64,000 bases of DNA from JBBRMW01 sp965246845 (GCA_965246845.1 CBDFFR010000005.1:62001-126000), one strand, 5' to 3'; positions 31,217-40,436 are shown, counted from the stretch's first letter. The notes: generated by a model not told the origin, from the letters alone. A program made the numbers and translations.

Positions 31217-32630
31217 TAGCTCGCCCACGTACAAGGAACAGCCCCGCGCCGAACAGCGAAATAAGCCAGCCAAGTATACGGTCGAGCGTGGTTCCATAGC
31301 TGATCACGACCTCGCGCGCGGTCGGTGGGACTTCGCCGGTGAGCAGCCCACCCGCGTCGGTACTGCCTTCGTGCGGCTCGCCGTCGATAGCGATGCTCCA
31401 GCCCGGCCACGCATAGCGATCGAAGCGGAAGACCTGCGCGCTGCCGAGATTGACCGTATAGTGCGAGGAAAGCGGCTCGCGTTCAACCAGCGTCACGCCG
31501 AACTGTCCGAAGGCACTGGCGCGTACCGGCTGGCTTGGCTCGATATTTAGAAAGCCGGGTTCGGTTGCGAGAGCAGGGAGCAGATAGCCATTGCGCAGCG
31601 TAGCATACGTACCGAGGCGGGTTTCATCGAGCGTATCCGGAGCAGTCGCGCCTGGTGGCTGCGGACGCAGCGCAGTCGGCAGCGCGGGCAACAGGACCAG
31701 TCCGCACGCAAACGCGAGCGCCGCGCGTTGATAATTTTGCGGGAATTTGCGAGCGCGGCTCAGGACCGCACCGCCTGCGAGTGCCGCGCCGAATAGAACG
31801 ATCACTGGCAGGACCCGCTCCAGCACAAACGACGGAAACAGCGTCCCTTCCAGAGCGGCGGGGACCCACTGTACAAGTCCCCGCTCCACGAATGCCGGGA
31901 GCCAGAAGAACGCGCACAGCAGCACACTTTGGGCGAAGAGCAGCGCAAGCAGGCGCGGGCGCTTTGATATACCGATCACGACGCACAGCACCACAAGCCC
32001 GCCTGTCCAATAGCGCATATCTGCGAGAAGCCACGCAGCCACCATTATCACTGCGAGCGCATGATCGCGCCGCCGTACTGTTCCCGCCGCGTGGTCGAGC
32101 GCCCATGCTGCGCAGGGCAGCAGCCCGAACGAGAGCAGCGCCGCAAGGTCGCCGAGGCGGTGCGCCAGGTCATCGAGGAGCGGCGCGCTGTAAAGGTAAA
32201 GCAGCGCGGACAGTACGCCGCAATCCGCGCCGAGCCGACTGCGCGCCAAGCCGAACATGCCGAGCGCAGCCAGTACGAGCGCTGTACAAAAGATCAGCCG
32301 GACGCTATCCGTCGCGGCGACATCCGTGATGAGGATGTGCAGGCCGGAAAGGGCGTGCGGCAGCGGCGCAAGGTAGGTGAACAGCGGCGAACCGAGGCCG
32401 CGATAGAACTCCGGCGCGAGGCGGCTGTATAGCGTCCCGCTGCGCAGCAGATCGGCAGTTTGCAGCGCCCGCGCGATGTACAGCGCCGAGTCATTTTCGG
32501 CGGGCAGACCCGGCGTTGTCAGGAAGCCCCACAGCGCAGGGATACACAATACAGCGACAAGCAGCAACCGCCAGTCGATCTCGCGGCGGCGCGGCTGCAT
32601 CCACGCGGGGAGCGCTTCCGGCGGCGTCAT
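31197..32630 (-). CDS. Polytopic membrane protein resembling the PTPS-related / GT-C-like membrane family
   Basis: 477 residues from ATG 32630, overlapping the upstream stop by four bases (ATGA). About ten hydrophobic helices. The first loop has LYIARALQTADLLRSGTLYS and FYRGLGSPLFTYLAPLPHAL, a pattern I associate with 6-pyruvoyl-tetrahydropterin-synthase-related membrane proteins and with GT-C glycosyltransferases. Near the C-terminus a beta-rich domain (FDRYAWPGWSIAIDGEPHEG) resembles the soluble tail of YfhO-like proteins. Likely an envelope sugar-transfer protein, moderately sure. Last gene of the nadK-recN operon and convergent with the receiver gene, overlapping by 20 bases. Confidence 0.65.
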   Translation of the reverse strand: MTPPEALPAWMQPRRREIDWRLLLVAVLCIPALWGFLTTPGLPAENDSALYIARALQTADLLRSGTLYSRLAPEFYRGLGSPLFTYLAPLPHALSGLHILITDVAATDSVRLIFCTALVLAALGMFGLARSRLGADCGVLSALLYLYSAPLLDDLAHRLGDLAALLSFGLLPCAAWALDHAAGTVRRRDHALAVIMVAAWLLADMRYWTGGLVVLCVVIGISKRPRLLALLFAQSVLLCAFFWLPAFVERGLVQWVPAALEGTLFPSFVLERVLPVIVLFGAALAGGAVLSRARKFPQNYQRAALAFACGLVLLPALPTALRPQPPGATAPDTLDETRLGTYATLRNGYLLPALATEPGFLNIEPSQPVRASAFGQFGVTLVEREPLSSHYTVNLGSAQVFRFDRYAWPGWSIAIDGEPHEGSTDAGGLLTGEVPPTAREVVISYGTTLDRILGWLISLFGAGLFLVRGRAISSAAA

Positions 32631-33367
32631 GGCAACAGCCCGTACCCGCTCCGGTTGAGCGCCTTGCGCCGCGCCTTCCAATCCGGGATGACACTCGCGA
32701 CCAGCGCCCAGAAGGGCGGGCTATGGTTGAATTCACGCAGGTGGCATAGCTCATGCACGATCACGTAATCGATCAGCGGAGCGCTCGCCTGCACGAGGTT
32801 CAGGTTCAGCGTGATCGCGCCGTGCGATGAACAGCTTCCCCAGCGGCTTTTCATCCTGCGGATTTTGAGCGGCGGCGCATCCAGACCGAGCGGCTTGACC
32901 CATTCACCGCACAGCTTCAAGCGCTCGTTGAAGACTTCCAACGCGCGCCGCCGATACCAGCGTGCCAGCAGCGCCCGCACGCGCTCACGGTCCACCGGGT
33001 CGCGCACGCCGACCGTCAGCACGCCTGCACGCAGCGCCACCCGTTCGATGTGATCCGCTTCGATATGCAGTGGATACGCTTCACCGAGATAAAACCAGCG
33101 CTCGCCCTCGATGTACTGGCGCTCGTTCGACGGGCGTTCGCGGACCGCTTGCAGATGTTTTTCAATCCATGCCGCGCGCAGTTGTACAAAGCTGTCGATG
33201 TCACGCAGGCGGGTTCGTAGCGGCGCATCGACGGTTATCGCGCCGCCCGCCTGAATACGCAGCGTGAGCGTTTTTCGCGCGGAAAAGGACAAATCGAACG
33301 CGACCGGACCGCGATCCGTGGCGACGGTGCGATTCACAGGCGGCGTTTTTTTCAGGCGTGGCATCAC
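32627..33367 (-). CDS. YgjP-like zinc metallopeptidase
   Basis: 246 residues of the YgjP/SprT-like family. Catalytic motif VIVHELCHLREFNHSPPFW near residue 205 supplies two His ligands, the catalytic Glu and the downstream His, and the preceding RRMKSRWGSCSSHGAITLN is the conserved family segment. The N-terminal half is beta-rich (FDLSFSARKTLTLRIQAGG). Start is GTG 33367 or ATG 33364, both overlapping the recN stop. The substrate is unknown; relatives are linked to DNA-protein crosslink processing, which fits its recN neighbour but is only suggestive. Confidence 0.85.
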   Translation of the reverse strand: MMPRLKKTPPVNRTVATDRGPVAFDLSFSARKTLTLRIQAGGAITVDAPLRTRLRDIDSFVQLRAAWIEKHLQAVRERPSNERQYIEGERWFYLGEAYPLHIEADHIERVALRAGVLTVGVRDPVDRERVRALLARWYRRRALEVFNERLKLCGEWVKPLGLDAPPLKIRRMKSRWGSCSSHGAITLNLNLVQASAPLIDYVIVHELCHLREFNHSPPFWALVASVIPDWKARRKALNRSGYGLLP

Positions 33368-35163
33368 AGCAACTTGCTTTGTACGTTGCTCACCTCATCG
33401 GTGACGGGCATCGCGGAATCGGCGGGCTTCGCGCCGATCTTCACGCCGCGCGCGATGTTCAGAATATCGAGCGCGCTCTGCTTGGCGCTCTCCGATTCGG
33501 AGCCGAGCATATCCGCGATCTCGATCACGCGCTCCGGATCGGAAAGCGGGCGGATCGAGGTGGTAGTCCGCTCGCCGCGCGTGTTCTTGGCGACTTTGAG
33601 GTGGACATCGCCATAACCCGCGAGTTGCGCGAGGTGCGTCACGCACAGGACCTGATGCGAGGTCGATAGCCCCCACAGCTTGCGCCCGACCGTCGCACCG
33701 ACGCGCCCGCCGATACCCTGATCGATTTCGTCGAAGATGAGCGTGGGGGTCTGGTCCGCGCGCGAAAGCACGCTCTTGAGTGCGAGCATGATACGCGCCG
33801 TCTCGCCACCGCTCGCGACCTTTGCCATCGCGCGCATCGGTTCGCCGGGGTTCGCAGTCATCATGAATTCGACATGATCGATCCCGGTCATGTCGAAGGC
33901 CAGCCGCCGCCCCTCGACATAACAGCCGTGTTGGAGGTCCTCGTGCTGCGTGAGCGCGACCTCGAACCGCGCGCCGCCCATGCGCAGTTCCTGCAATTCG
34001 GCCTCGATCCCGGAGCCGAGCGCCGTAGCCGCTTTCTGGCGGCTGTTGGAGAGCCGGAATGCGATTTCGCCGATCTGCCGCAGCAGCGTTTCTTCTTCGA
34101 TGGCGAGTTCTTCCAGCCGCTCGGCGCTGTGCGTGATCGAGTCGAGGTCGCGCTGTGCCGTTTCGCGATAGGCAAGCACGGCTTCGATTGTGCCGCCGTA
34201 TTTTTTACGAAGCCGCGCCAGCGCTTCCAGCCGATCTTCTACCTCATCGAGGCGCTTGGGGTTGAATTCGATCCGCTCGCCATAATTGCGTACCGTGCGC
34301 GCCAGATCGTCCAACTGCACGCTCAACGAGTCCGCGATCTCCCGTGCTTCGATCATGCTGGGGTCCACTTTCGCCAGCTTGGCGAGCAAGAGCGAGACCT
34401 GCGAGATCAAATCCGAGGCCGCGCCGCCACCATCCGGCGAGCCTTCGGTGAGTAGCGTGCGCGCTTCGGTGCTGAGGGTGGCGAGCTGTTCCGCATTGGA
34501 GAGCCGCGCGCGTTCTTCCTTGAGCGCTTCTTCTTCGCCGATTTTTGGCGCGGTCGCGCGGATTTCCTCGATCTGGAAGCCAAGCATATCGACACGACGC
34601 GCGAGCGCGGCTTCATCCTGCATCAGCGAGGCGATTTCGGCGCGCATTTCGTTCAGCTTGCGCACGAGCGCGGCATTCGAGGCGCGCAGGTCCATCAGGT
34701 TCGAGTATCGATCCAGCAGATTGACGTGTTCACGCGGTTTGAGTAGCGAGAGGTGTTCGCTCTGCCCGTGAATATCGATCAGCTTTTCGCCGACTTCGCG
34801 GAAGAAGCCCGTCCCGACGGAACTGCCATTGATGCGGCTGGTCGAGCGGCCATTGCTGCGCATCTCGCGCGAGAGCGTGATCTCGTCCGGCGGGTCGATC
34901 TCCACGCCTTCGAGTTCGAGCATATCGTGAATTTCCTGCTGGAGCGGCGGGTGAATTTTGAAGAGGCCTTCGACAGTCGCCTTATCGGTCCCCGCGCGGA
35001 TGAAATCGGTATCCGCGCGCCCGCCGAGGAGCAGGCTTACCGCGTCGATGATGATCGATTTACCCGCACCCGTCTCACCCGTAATGACGTTGAACTGCGG
35101 CGAGAACGTCAAATCCAGGCGGTCGATGATCGCGAAATTGGTGATGCGGAGTTCCGTCAGCAT
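33364..35163 (-). CDS. recN: DNA repair protein RecN
   Basis: SMC-like ATPase that acts early in double-strand-break repair. 599 residues, close to the usual 550-590. Walker A GETGAGKS (29-36) follows ITNFAIIDRLDLTFSPQFN; the long coiled-coil arms span about 150-370 (for example DEAALARRVDMLGFQIEEIR), and the C-terminal head has the signature GGETARIMLALKSVL, Walker B TLIFDEIDQGIGG and D-loop/His switch CVTHLAQLAGYGDVH. Three bases after the zinc-finger gene and overlapping the next one. The operon promoter carries a LexA box, matching RecN's SOS control in other bacteria. Confidence 0.95.
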   Translation of the reverse strand: MLTELRITNFAIIDRLDLTFSPQFNVITGETGAGKSIIIDAVSLLLGGRADTDFIRAGTDKATVEGLFKIHPPLQQEIHDMLELEGVEIDPPDEITLSREMRSNGRSTSRINGSSVGTGFFREVGEKLIDIHGQSEHLSLLKPREHVNLLDRYSNLMDLRASNAALVRKLNEMRAEIASLMQDEAALARRVDMLGFQIEEIRATAPKIGEEEALKEERARLSNAEQLATLSTEARTLLTEGSPDGGGAASDLISQVSLLLAKLAKVDPSMIEAREIADSLSVQLDDLARTVRNYGERIEFNPKRLDEVEDRLEALARLRKKYGGTIEAVLAYRETAQRDLDSITHSAERLEELAIEEETLLRQIGEIAFRLSNSRQKAATALGSGIEAELQELRMGGARFEVALTQHEDLQHGCYVEGRRLAFDMTGIDHVEFMMTANPGEPMRAMAKVASGGETARIMLALKSVLSRADQTPTLIFDEIDQGIGGRVGATVGRKLWGLSTSHQVLCVTHLAQLAGYGDVHLKVAKNTRGERTTTSIRPLSDPERVIEIADMLGSESESAKQSALDILNIARGVKIGAKPADSAMPVTDEVSNVQSKLL

Positions 35164-35166
35164 GGG

Positions 35167-35715
35167 TTAGCCTCGTCCGTAGCGGAAGCGCGCCGCCGCA
35201 GTGACCGCGACCAGTGCTGTCGCGATGGCAGGGTAAATCATCGCCTGCGCAAGATAGCCAAGCGCTTTGGTTTCACCGGAGAGCGCATAGCCAAGCAGCG
35301 GCGACCATGTGCCGAAAGTCGCGATCAGACCGCCGACGACCACACCCGCCGCGACAAACGCCCACGTATAGCGCCCGCGTTTGCGCTTCATCGCGCGGTG
35401 GACCGCTTCGGAGAGCAGACCGCCGCCCGGCAAGCCGAGGATGATAGCGAGGAACAGGATTTTGCTCAGGATGAAGATCATCGGCACGGCGACCGCCGCC
35501 GCGACCCCGAACGCGATCAAATACTGCCCGCTTTCAGCGGTATAGTACACATTTTGCCGCTCACGGATGCACTCCGGGCAGCGATAGCCAACGGGCGTGC
35601 GGTTGGCGCACTTCGCACAAATGTAGCGCCCGCAATTGTTGCAGCGTAGCGCGGTTTCGGTCGTGGGGTGACGATAGCAATATGTGGTTTCTTCGACGGA
35701 TGTATTGATAGTCAT
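35167..35715 (-). CDS. B-box-type zinc-finger membrane protein
   Basis: 182 residues. The N-terminal 50 carry eight zinc-ligand candidates, CYRHPTTETALRCNNCGRYI onward (Cys13, His16, Cys25, Cys28, Cys33, Cys36, Cys46, Cys49), arranged like a B-box or double treble-clef. Then four to five membrane helices (LIAFGVAAAVAVPMIFILSK, LFLAIILGLPGGGLLSEAV, AFVAAGVVVGGLIATFG, AMIYPAIATALVAVTAAA). The N-terminus is likely cytoplasmic. Such proteins are common in Chloroflexota and actinobacteria, function unknown. It overlaps nadK by four bases. Confidence 0.75.
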   Translation of the reverse strand: MTINTSVEETTYCYRHPTTETALRCNNCGRYICAKCANRTPVGYRCPECIRERQNVYYTAESGQYLIAFGVAAAVAVPMIFILSKILFLAIILGLPGGGLLSEAVHRAMKRKRGRYTWAFVAAGVVVGGLIATFGTWSPLLGYALSGETKALGYLAQAMIYPAIATALVAVTAAARFRYGRG

Positions 35716-36590
35716 GTCAGCCGAGTTCCTTCCGGCTCCCGACGCGCGGGAATGCGCGGTTCCATACGATCAAGCAGCGAGCGATAGAAATAGTTGCGGT
35801 CGCGCAACCGGATGAAACGAGCCTGACGCTGGCTTGCGCGCACGGTGACGGTATCATTCAGGTCGAGCATGGCGATTTGCTCCCCATCGAGGGTGAGCGT
35901 GACATCAGTTTGCGTTTCGGGCGAAATCCTGATCTGGATGGTCGCGCCCTCGCTCAGGACAATCGGTCGGTCCAGGCTGAGGTGTGGCGCGACGGGGACG
36001 ACGAGGATGTTTTTCAATTCGGGCGGGAGGATGGGACCGCCGACCGCGAGCGCGTAGGCAGTGGACCCGGTGGGGGTGGCGATGATCAGGCCATCGGCGT
36101 TGTAGGTCGTCGTCCAGCCGCCATCGATATACGTTTCGAGCAGGATCGAGCGCGCCGCCGCGCCCCGGCTGATCACCACATCGTTGAGCGCATCCCCAAC
36201 TATTTCAGCGGGCAGCCCCGCGCGTTCGACGGTGCAGGTGATGAGCATCCGCTGTTCGACCCAATAGCGATCCGAGAGCAGCGCATCGAGCGAATCATCC
36301 CACGCATCGCCGCTCACCTCTGTGAGGAAACCGAGATGCCCGGTGTTGATCCCGAACACCGGGCGGTCGTGCTGCGCGCAAAGCCGCGCCGTGCGCAGCA
36401 TCGCACCGTCGCCGCCAATCGCAATCACGAGGTCGGCCTCCGCGACGAGCGGCAGCGCCTCTTCGGGAGTCCAGGCCGTCCGCAGCCAGACGGCGCAGCC
36501 CCGGCTTTCAAGCGCGGTGCGTAGCTCTTTGCCGACCTCGCCTGCGCCGGGACGGAGTGGATGCGCGAGGATACCGATGCGCTTGAACAT
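35712..36590 (-). CDS. nadK: NAD kinase
   Basis: Phosphorylates NAD to NADP in the cytoplasm. 292 residues with all family motifs: GGDGAMLRTARL (the catalytic Asp), FGINTGHLGFLTEV, the Asn-Asp pair in DALNDVVISRG, and YNADGLIIATPTGSTAYAL. The C-terminal half has the beta-sandwich EGATIQIRISPETQTDVTLT. First gene of the operon leading to recN, an arrangement (nadK-recN) known widely in bacteria. A leader of about 75 bases separates it from the LexA-box promoter. Confidence 0.95.
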   Translation of the reverse strand: MFKRIGILAHPLRPGAGEVGKELRTALESRGCAVWLRTAWTPEEALPLVAEADLVIAIGGDGAMLRTARLCAQHDRPVFGINTGHLGFLTEVSGDAWDDSLDALLSDRYWVEQRMLITCTVERAGLPAEIVGDALNDVVISRGAAARSILLETYIDGGWTTTYNADGLIIATPTGSTAYALAVGGPILPPELKNILVVPVAPHLSLDRPIVLSEGATIQIRISPETQTDVTLTLDGEQIAMLDLNDTVTVRASQRQARFIRLRDRNYFYRSLLDRMEPRIPARREPEGTRLT

Positions 36591-36670
36591 AAAGTGGGCT
36601 GCCTTTTCGCTCCGGGGCTGCCTCTATTATACCCGAAGCAGCGCCCCGCCTGAATAAGAAAACAGCATTA

Positions 36671-36699
36671 ATTATACGAACAAGTGTTCGATTTTTCAA
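36671..36699 (-). promoter_or_regulatory. SOS promoter: LexA box inside the -35/-10 spacer of the nadK-recN operon
   Basis: On the minus strand TTGAAA (36699-36694), a spacer of exactly 17 bases, and TATAAT (36676-36671). The spacer contains CGAAC-ACTT-GTTCG (36690-36677), a perfect inverted repeat that fits the Gram-positive LexA consensus CGAAC-N4-GTTCG. A repressor bound there would cover the polymerase site. Confidence 0.8.
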
Positions 36700-36733
36700 G
36701 GTCGGGTCGGATTTATCTGCCCCGGTTTACAAC

Positions 36734-36759
36734 GGGCGGACACATCGGTCCGCCCCTAC
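36734..36759 (-). repeat. REP-like palindrome, GGGCGGAC subtype
   Basis: GGGCGGAC-ACATCG-GTCCGCCC plus CTAC, GTAG-headed on the minus strand. A partial related sequence (GTCGGGTCGGATTTATCTG) lies just left at 36701-36719. Confidence 0.85.
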
Positions 36760-36772
36760 AAGATATAGTCGT

Positions 36773-37465
36773 TTATGCCGCAGGCCGCCCCACATACCGA
36801 TGATTATCCTTGACGATCAGCGCCGCCACCCGCTCCGCCGGGTCGTCGCTCTCGTAATAATCCTCGATGATGCCCATATACTTATACCCGACCTTCAATT
36901 GCGCGGAGAGCGTCGGGTCGCTCAGTTCGCCGCGTACCACTTTCAGGCAGTAAGCGTGCGCGTTCATGCGGTCCGCGTATTTCTTGTAGCCGGGCAGATA
37001 GCCGCCCGCGAGCTGCCCGCGCAGGTTCAGCTTTTCGACGAGCGCTGTTCGCGCGCCGTAGAGCATCTTCGCGATGCCCGCGCCGCGATAGGCCGGGTGG
37101 ATGTTCATATCCGCGCCGTAAAGCCAGTCACCATCCGGTTCGTGGTTGGAGAGCCAGCCGTGATCCACCGCTTCGATGAAAGTATGGTGCGGAAAAGCGA
37201 AGTTGAAGCTGGTACGGAAGGTCGTCGTCGCGCCGACCGGGACGCCCTGCTCATTGAGCGCTACGAACTGCCCTTCCGGGAACAGGCGTAAATGTGCCAT
37301 GTAATGTTCCTCGCGCAGCAATTCAGTGGGGTCGAGGTTCGGGAACGCGATAGGCTGCAAAGCGGCCAATGCGCGGATATGTTCCGGGCGCGTGTTCGTC
37401 ACCGTGATATGCGGCTTCATAGGCGGTTGCAGAGGAAATGCTGCGAAGGTGTGCTGCATGTTCAC
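36773..37465 (-). CDS. GNAT-family N-acetyltransferase
   Basis: 230 residues. The acetyl-CoA site is NIHPAYRGAGIAKMLYGART (beta-4/alpha-3 with the R-x-x-G-x-A motif), preceded by VTNTRPEHIRALAALQPIAF and GVPVGATTTFRTSFNFAF. The C-terminus LKVGYKYMGIIEDYYESDDP is the usual beta-bulge region. GTG start at 37465, with AGGAGG whose last bases form the stop codon of the aminotransferase gene, so the two are translationally linked. The acceptor amine is unknown; an aminotransferase-product link is a reasonable guess. Confidence 0.8.
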   Translation of the reverse strand: MNMQHTFAAFPLQPPMKPHITVTNTRPEHIRALAALQPIAFPNLDPTELLREEHYMAHLRLFPEGQFVALNEQGVPVGATTTFRTSFNFAFPHHTFIEAVDHGWLSNHEPDGDWLYGADMNIHPAYRGAGIAKMLYGARTALVEKLNLRGQLAGGYLPGYKKYADRMNAHAYCLKVVRGELSDPTLSAQLKVGYKYMGIIEDYYESDDPAERVAALIVKDNHRYVGRPAA

Positions 37466-37470
37466 TCTGG

Positions 37471-38835
37471 CTACCTCCTCTCGTTGACGGTGCGCAGCGC
37501 ATGTTCGAGGACATCCAGCCCTTCGACAAGCTGCTCATCCGGGATCACGAGCGGGACCAGCACGCGGACGCAGTTGCTATACATCCCCGCACGAATCAGG
37601 ATTAAGCCGTTGCGCGCGGCAATCTGAATCGCCTCGTAGGTCAATTCTTTGGCGGGCGCTTTCGTCTTGCGATCCAGCACCAGTTCGACGGCCAGCATCG
37701 AGCCGAGGCCGCGATAATCGCCCACCAGCTCAATCTCATCCTGCCAGCGCGCCATGCGCTCGCGCACAATGTCCCCGATGTGATTAGCGCGGTCGGGCAG
37801 GTGGTTGTCCTGAATGAATTTGATCGTCTCCAGCGCCGCGACGCAGGTGAGCGGGTTGCCGCCATAGGTCCCGCCGATCCCGCCCGGATGCGGCGCGTCC
37901 ATGATCTCCGCGCGCCCGGTGATCGCGCTCAACGGCATCCCCGCCGCAATCGACTTGGCCGTGATGAAAATATCCGGTTCGACGCCGTATTCCGTGTAAT
38001 GTTCGGACGCGAACAGCTTCCCGGTCCGCCCGAAGCCCGTCTGCACTTCGTCCGCAATCAGGACGATGCCGTTCTCCTTGCAGCGCTTCGCGATATGCGC
38101 GAAATAGCGCGGCGGGACGGGCAAAAAGCCGCCCTCTCCGATCACGGGTTCGAGGATCACCGCCGCGACCGCCGAAGGATCGACCTGCGTGGTCAGCATC
38201 CGGTCGAAGGACTCGATGCACCATTCGGTATATTCGTCTTCGGTCATCTGCGCTGGACGGCGGTACATATACGGGAAGGGAAAGCGGTACACATCCGAAG
38301 CGAACGGACCGAACCCCTTCTTGAACAAATCGTACTTGCTCGTCAGCGTCATCGTGAGCAGCGTGCGCCCGTGATAGGCAGTCTCGAAGCAAATGATCGC
38401 GCCCCGTCCGGTATACGCACGCGCGCAACGGATCGCGTTTTCGACGGCTTCCGCGCCCACGTTGGAGAGGATCGTCTTCTTCTTGAAATTACCGGGGGTG
38501 ATCTCGTTCAGGACTTCGCAGAGTTCGACATAGGACTCGGTCGTCCCGACAATGGCGCAGAGGTGGAGAAGGCGTTCCGTCTGCGCGATGATGGCGTCCA
38601 CGACAGGGGCGGGGGTGTGTCCTGCCGCGAGCGCGCCGATCCCGCCTGCAAAATCGATGAGGATGTTGCCATCCACATCCTCGACCAATGCACCGTTTGC
38701 GCGGGCAGCGACAACGGGCGTCGAGCGTCCCAGACCGCGCACAACCGCAGCCTCGCGGCGCGCGAGGATGGCTTGTGCCTTCGGACCGGGGATGTCTGTC
38801 TTAACCTGGATCACACGAGTTGAAGCGACCGTCAT
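37471..38835 (-). CDS. gabT: Class III aminotransferase, 4-aminobutyrate transaminase-type
   Basis: PLP enzyme moving an amino group from 4-aminobutyrate or a similar omega-amine to a keto acid. 454 residues, correct for the class. Motifs: FAGGIGALAAGHTPAPVV, SNVGAEAVENAIRCARAYTG (phosphate binding), FETAYHGRTLLTMTLTSKY, the aspartate segment IVLIADEVQTGFGRTG, and the PLP lysine in ITAKSIAAGMPLSAITG. GabT is the closest familiar name, but ornithine or other omega-amino substrates are possible. Operon with the GNAT gene downstream. Confidence 0.85.
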   Translation of the reverse strand: MTVASTRVIQVKTDIPGPKAQAILARREAAVVRGLGRSTPVVAARANGALVEDVDGNILIDFAGGIGALAAGHTPAPVVDAIIAQTERLLHLCAIVGTTESYVELCEVLNEITPGNFKKKTILSNVGAEAVENAIRCARAYTGRGAIICFETAYHGRTLLTMTLTSKYDLFKKGFGPFASDVYRFPFPYMYRRPAQMTEDEYTEWCIESFDRMLTTQVDPSAVAAVILEPVIGEGGFLPVPPRYFAHIAKRCKENGIVLIADEVQTGFGRTGKLFASEHYTEYGVEPDIFITAKSIAAGMPLSAITGRAEIMDAPHPGGIGGTYGGNPLTCVAALETIKFIQDNHLPDRANHIGDIVRERMARWQDEIELVGDYRGLGSMLAVELVLDRKTKAPAKELTYEAIQIAARNGLILIRAGMYSNCVRVLVPLVIPDEQLVEGLDVLEHALRTVNERR

Positions 38836-39013
38836 AATGCGGTTCCTTATCTAGATATGCAGATACGCGCGCGACTGCCAGCAAGAGCGGCAGCATAATC
38901 AGCGATTTTGGACGATTTGGGGTTGTGCTTGTGGCGGCTGTAGATGCGATGGTGGTCATAACGGCAGATTTTTACTCCGTAAAAACGTGCGAACGATGCT
39001 ATCGGTGCGGTCT

Positions 39014-39038
39014 GTAGGGCGGAACGATGTGTCCGCCC
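39014..39038 (+). repeat. REP-like palindrome, GTAG head, degenerate
   Basis: GTAGGGCGGAACGATGTGTC then CGCCC. One G is missing and the left arm has an extra A compared with the common form. Confidence 0.75.
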
Positions 39039-39235
39039 GCTGTCTATCGTATCATAGGAGCATTGGTCCTGTCGAACATCAGGCGCTTTGTACCATTTCC
39101 GGCGTGGTTTTTTCGTGAAAAGGAGAGCTGGTGTGGAAACCTCGACCCGTCGGGATTGGCTTTTCTTACGATTGCTCCAGCGGAAAACGCGCTCCGGTGC
39201 AGGGAGCGGATTTATCCGACCCGCCTTTAATTCAC

Positions 39236-39261
39236 GGGCGGACACATCGGTCCGCCCCTAC
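39236..39261 (-). repeat. REP-like palindrome, GGGCGGAC subtype
   Basis: GGGCGGAC-ACATCG-GTCCGCCC then CTAC, GTAG-headed on the minus strand. Its right flank is duplicated near 53.5 kb. Confidence 0.85.
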
Positions 39262-39383
39262 GGAAGGCACGTTGTGTAGCCCACGCTTTTGCTTTTGATG
39301 CGTTTGCCCTGGATAGCCAGCCCGAACATGAGGAAAAGCACGACTCATCGTGTATCATCGTGGTCTAGCATTCGGATGGTTCG

Positions 39384-40430
39384 ATGAAACGTTGGCTGAC
39401 ACTTCTGCTGGGCTTGCTCTTCACCGTCGCGACGCTCGCCTATGCGCTCAACGGCGTGGATGTCGGCAAGCTGCGCGACCAGTTTGCACAGGCCAATTAC
39501 CTGTGGCTCGTCCCATGCTTCGCGCTTGGATGTATCGGGATGCTGCTTCGCGCCTTTCGCTGGCGCGCAATCCTGAACCGCAAGATGACGCTCGGCCACA
39601 GCTTCAACATCATGAACGTCGGCTACTTCTTCAATGCGCTGCTCCCGTTGCGTCTCGGTGAGGTCGCGCGGGCGTACCTATCCACAAGGTTACAGCCGCC
39701 GCTATCGATTTTCACGACGCTGAGTACGATTGTCGTGGAACGGCTGACGGATATGCTCGCGGTGGTGATGCTCTTCGTGATTGCTGTCTCGATGGTCAGC
39801 GTCCCGCGCGAGGTCGAAACGGCAGCGCGGTTCACAGGGATTATCGGCGTGAGCGGACTGCTGTTCCTCGCGGTGCTGGCCGCGCGGCGCGGCTGGGCGC
39901 ACGCGCTGACGGCGTTCGCGGTGCGCGTGCTGCCGTTCCTCGCAAAGCTCAACCCGGCGACTCTGCTGGATCGGCTGCTGGATGGCCTCGCACCGCTGGC
40001 TTCCTTACGTGGCACGGCTGAAATCCTGTTCTGGACATTCGTTTCGTGGGCTATCAGCATCATCGCGGGCTATGTCCTGATGTTTGCGTTCTACCCGCGC
40101 GCGGATTGGACGGCGGCGCTGCTTTTCATCGCGATTGCCTCGCTCGCGATTGCGCTGCCTGCCGTGCCAGGGAGCGTCGGACCCTTCGAGGCGGCGATTG
40201 TGGCGGGGCTGGCGGCGGCGGGCTTCGTCCCGGAAGGCGACCCGAACGCGAAAGCAACCGCGCTGGCATTCGCAGTGGTGCTGCACGTTGTCAACCTGCT
40301 GCTCTATGCCATTTTGGGGTACATCGGCCTCTTGCGCGAAAAGATCAGCATGGGTCAAATCATCGAGTCGGCGCGCAGCGTGACCGCGCGCAAAGCGACA
40401 AGCGCCGAACCTGCCGCAATCCAAACCTGA
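39384..40430 (+). CDS. Lysylphosphatidylglycerol synthase transmembrane (UPF0104/flippase-like) family protein
   Basis: 348 residues with about eight membrane helices. Family pattern LLRAFRWRAILNRKMTLGHS, then GYFFNALLPLRLGEVARAYL (the conserved P-x-R-x-G-E motif) and PAVPGSVGPFEAAIVAGLAA. No aminoacyl-transferase domain follows, so it is the flippase-like half only, as in glycan and glycolipid gene clusters (AglD/MprF-like). It opens the cluster of glycosyltransferases and is 6 bases before the next gene. Confidence 0.85.
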   Translation: MKRWLTLLLGLLFTVATLAYALNGVDVGKLRDQFAQANYLWLVPCFALGCIGMLLRAFRWRAILNRKMTLGHSFNIMNVGYFFNALLPLRLGEVARAYLSTRLQPPLSIFTTLSTIVVERLTDMLAVVMLFVIAVSMVSVPREVETAARFTGIIGVSGLLFLAVLAARRGWAHALTAFAVRVLPFLAKLNPATLLDRLLDGLAPLASLRGTAEILFWTFVSWAISIIAGYVLMFAFYPRADWTAALLFIAIASLAIALPAVPGSVGPFEAAIVAGLAAAGFVPEGDPNAKATALAFAVVLHVVNLLLYAILGYIGLLREKISMGQIIESARSVTARKATSAEPAAIQT

Positions 40431-40436
40431 TCACGT

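Larger units (their letters stand above)
38836..39383. other. Intergenic region with two REP-like palindromes
   Basis: No convincing gene. It holds the gabT upstream region, a REP at 39014-39038, an AAAAGGAGAGCTGGTGTG stretch without a good open frame after it, a second REP at 39236-39261, and a segment 39241-39310 that is shared with 53478-53562 (see findings). Confidence 0.6.

Noticed and set aside
39088..39279. 63-codon plus-strand frame in the 39 kb intergenic region
   Set aside because: It runs through a REP palindrome and has no family pattern.
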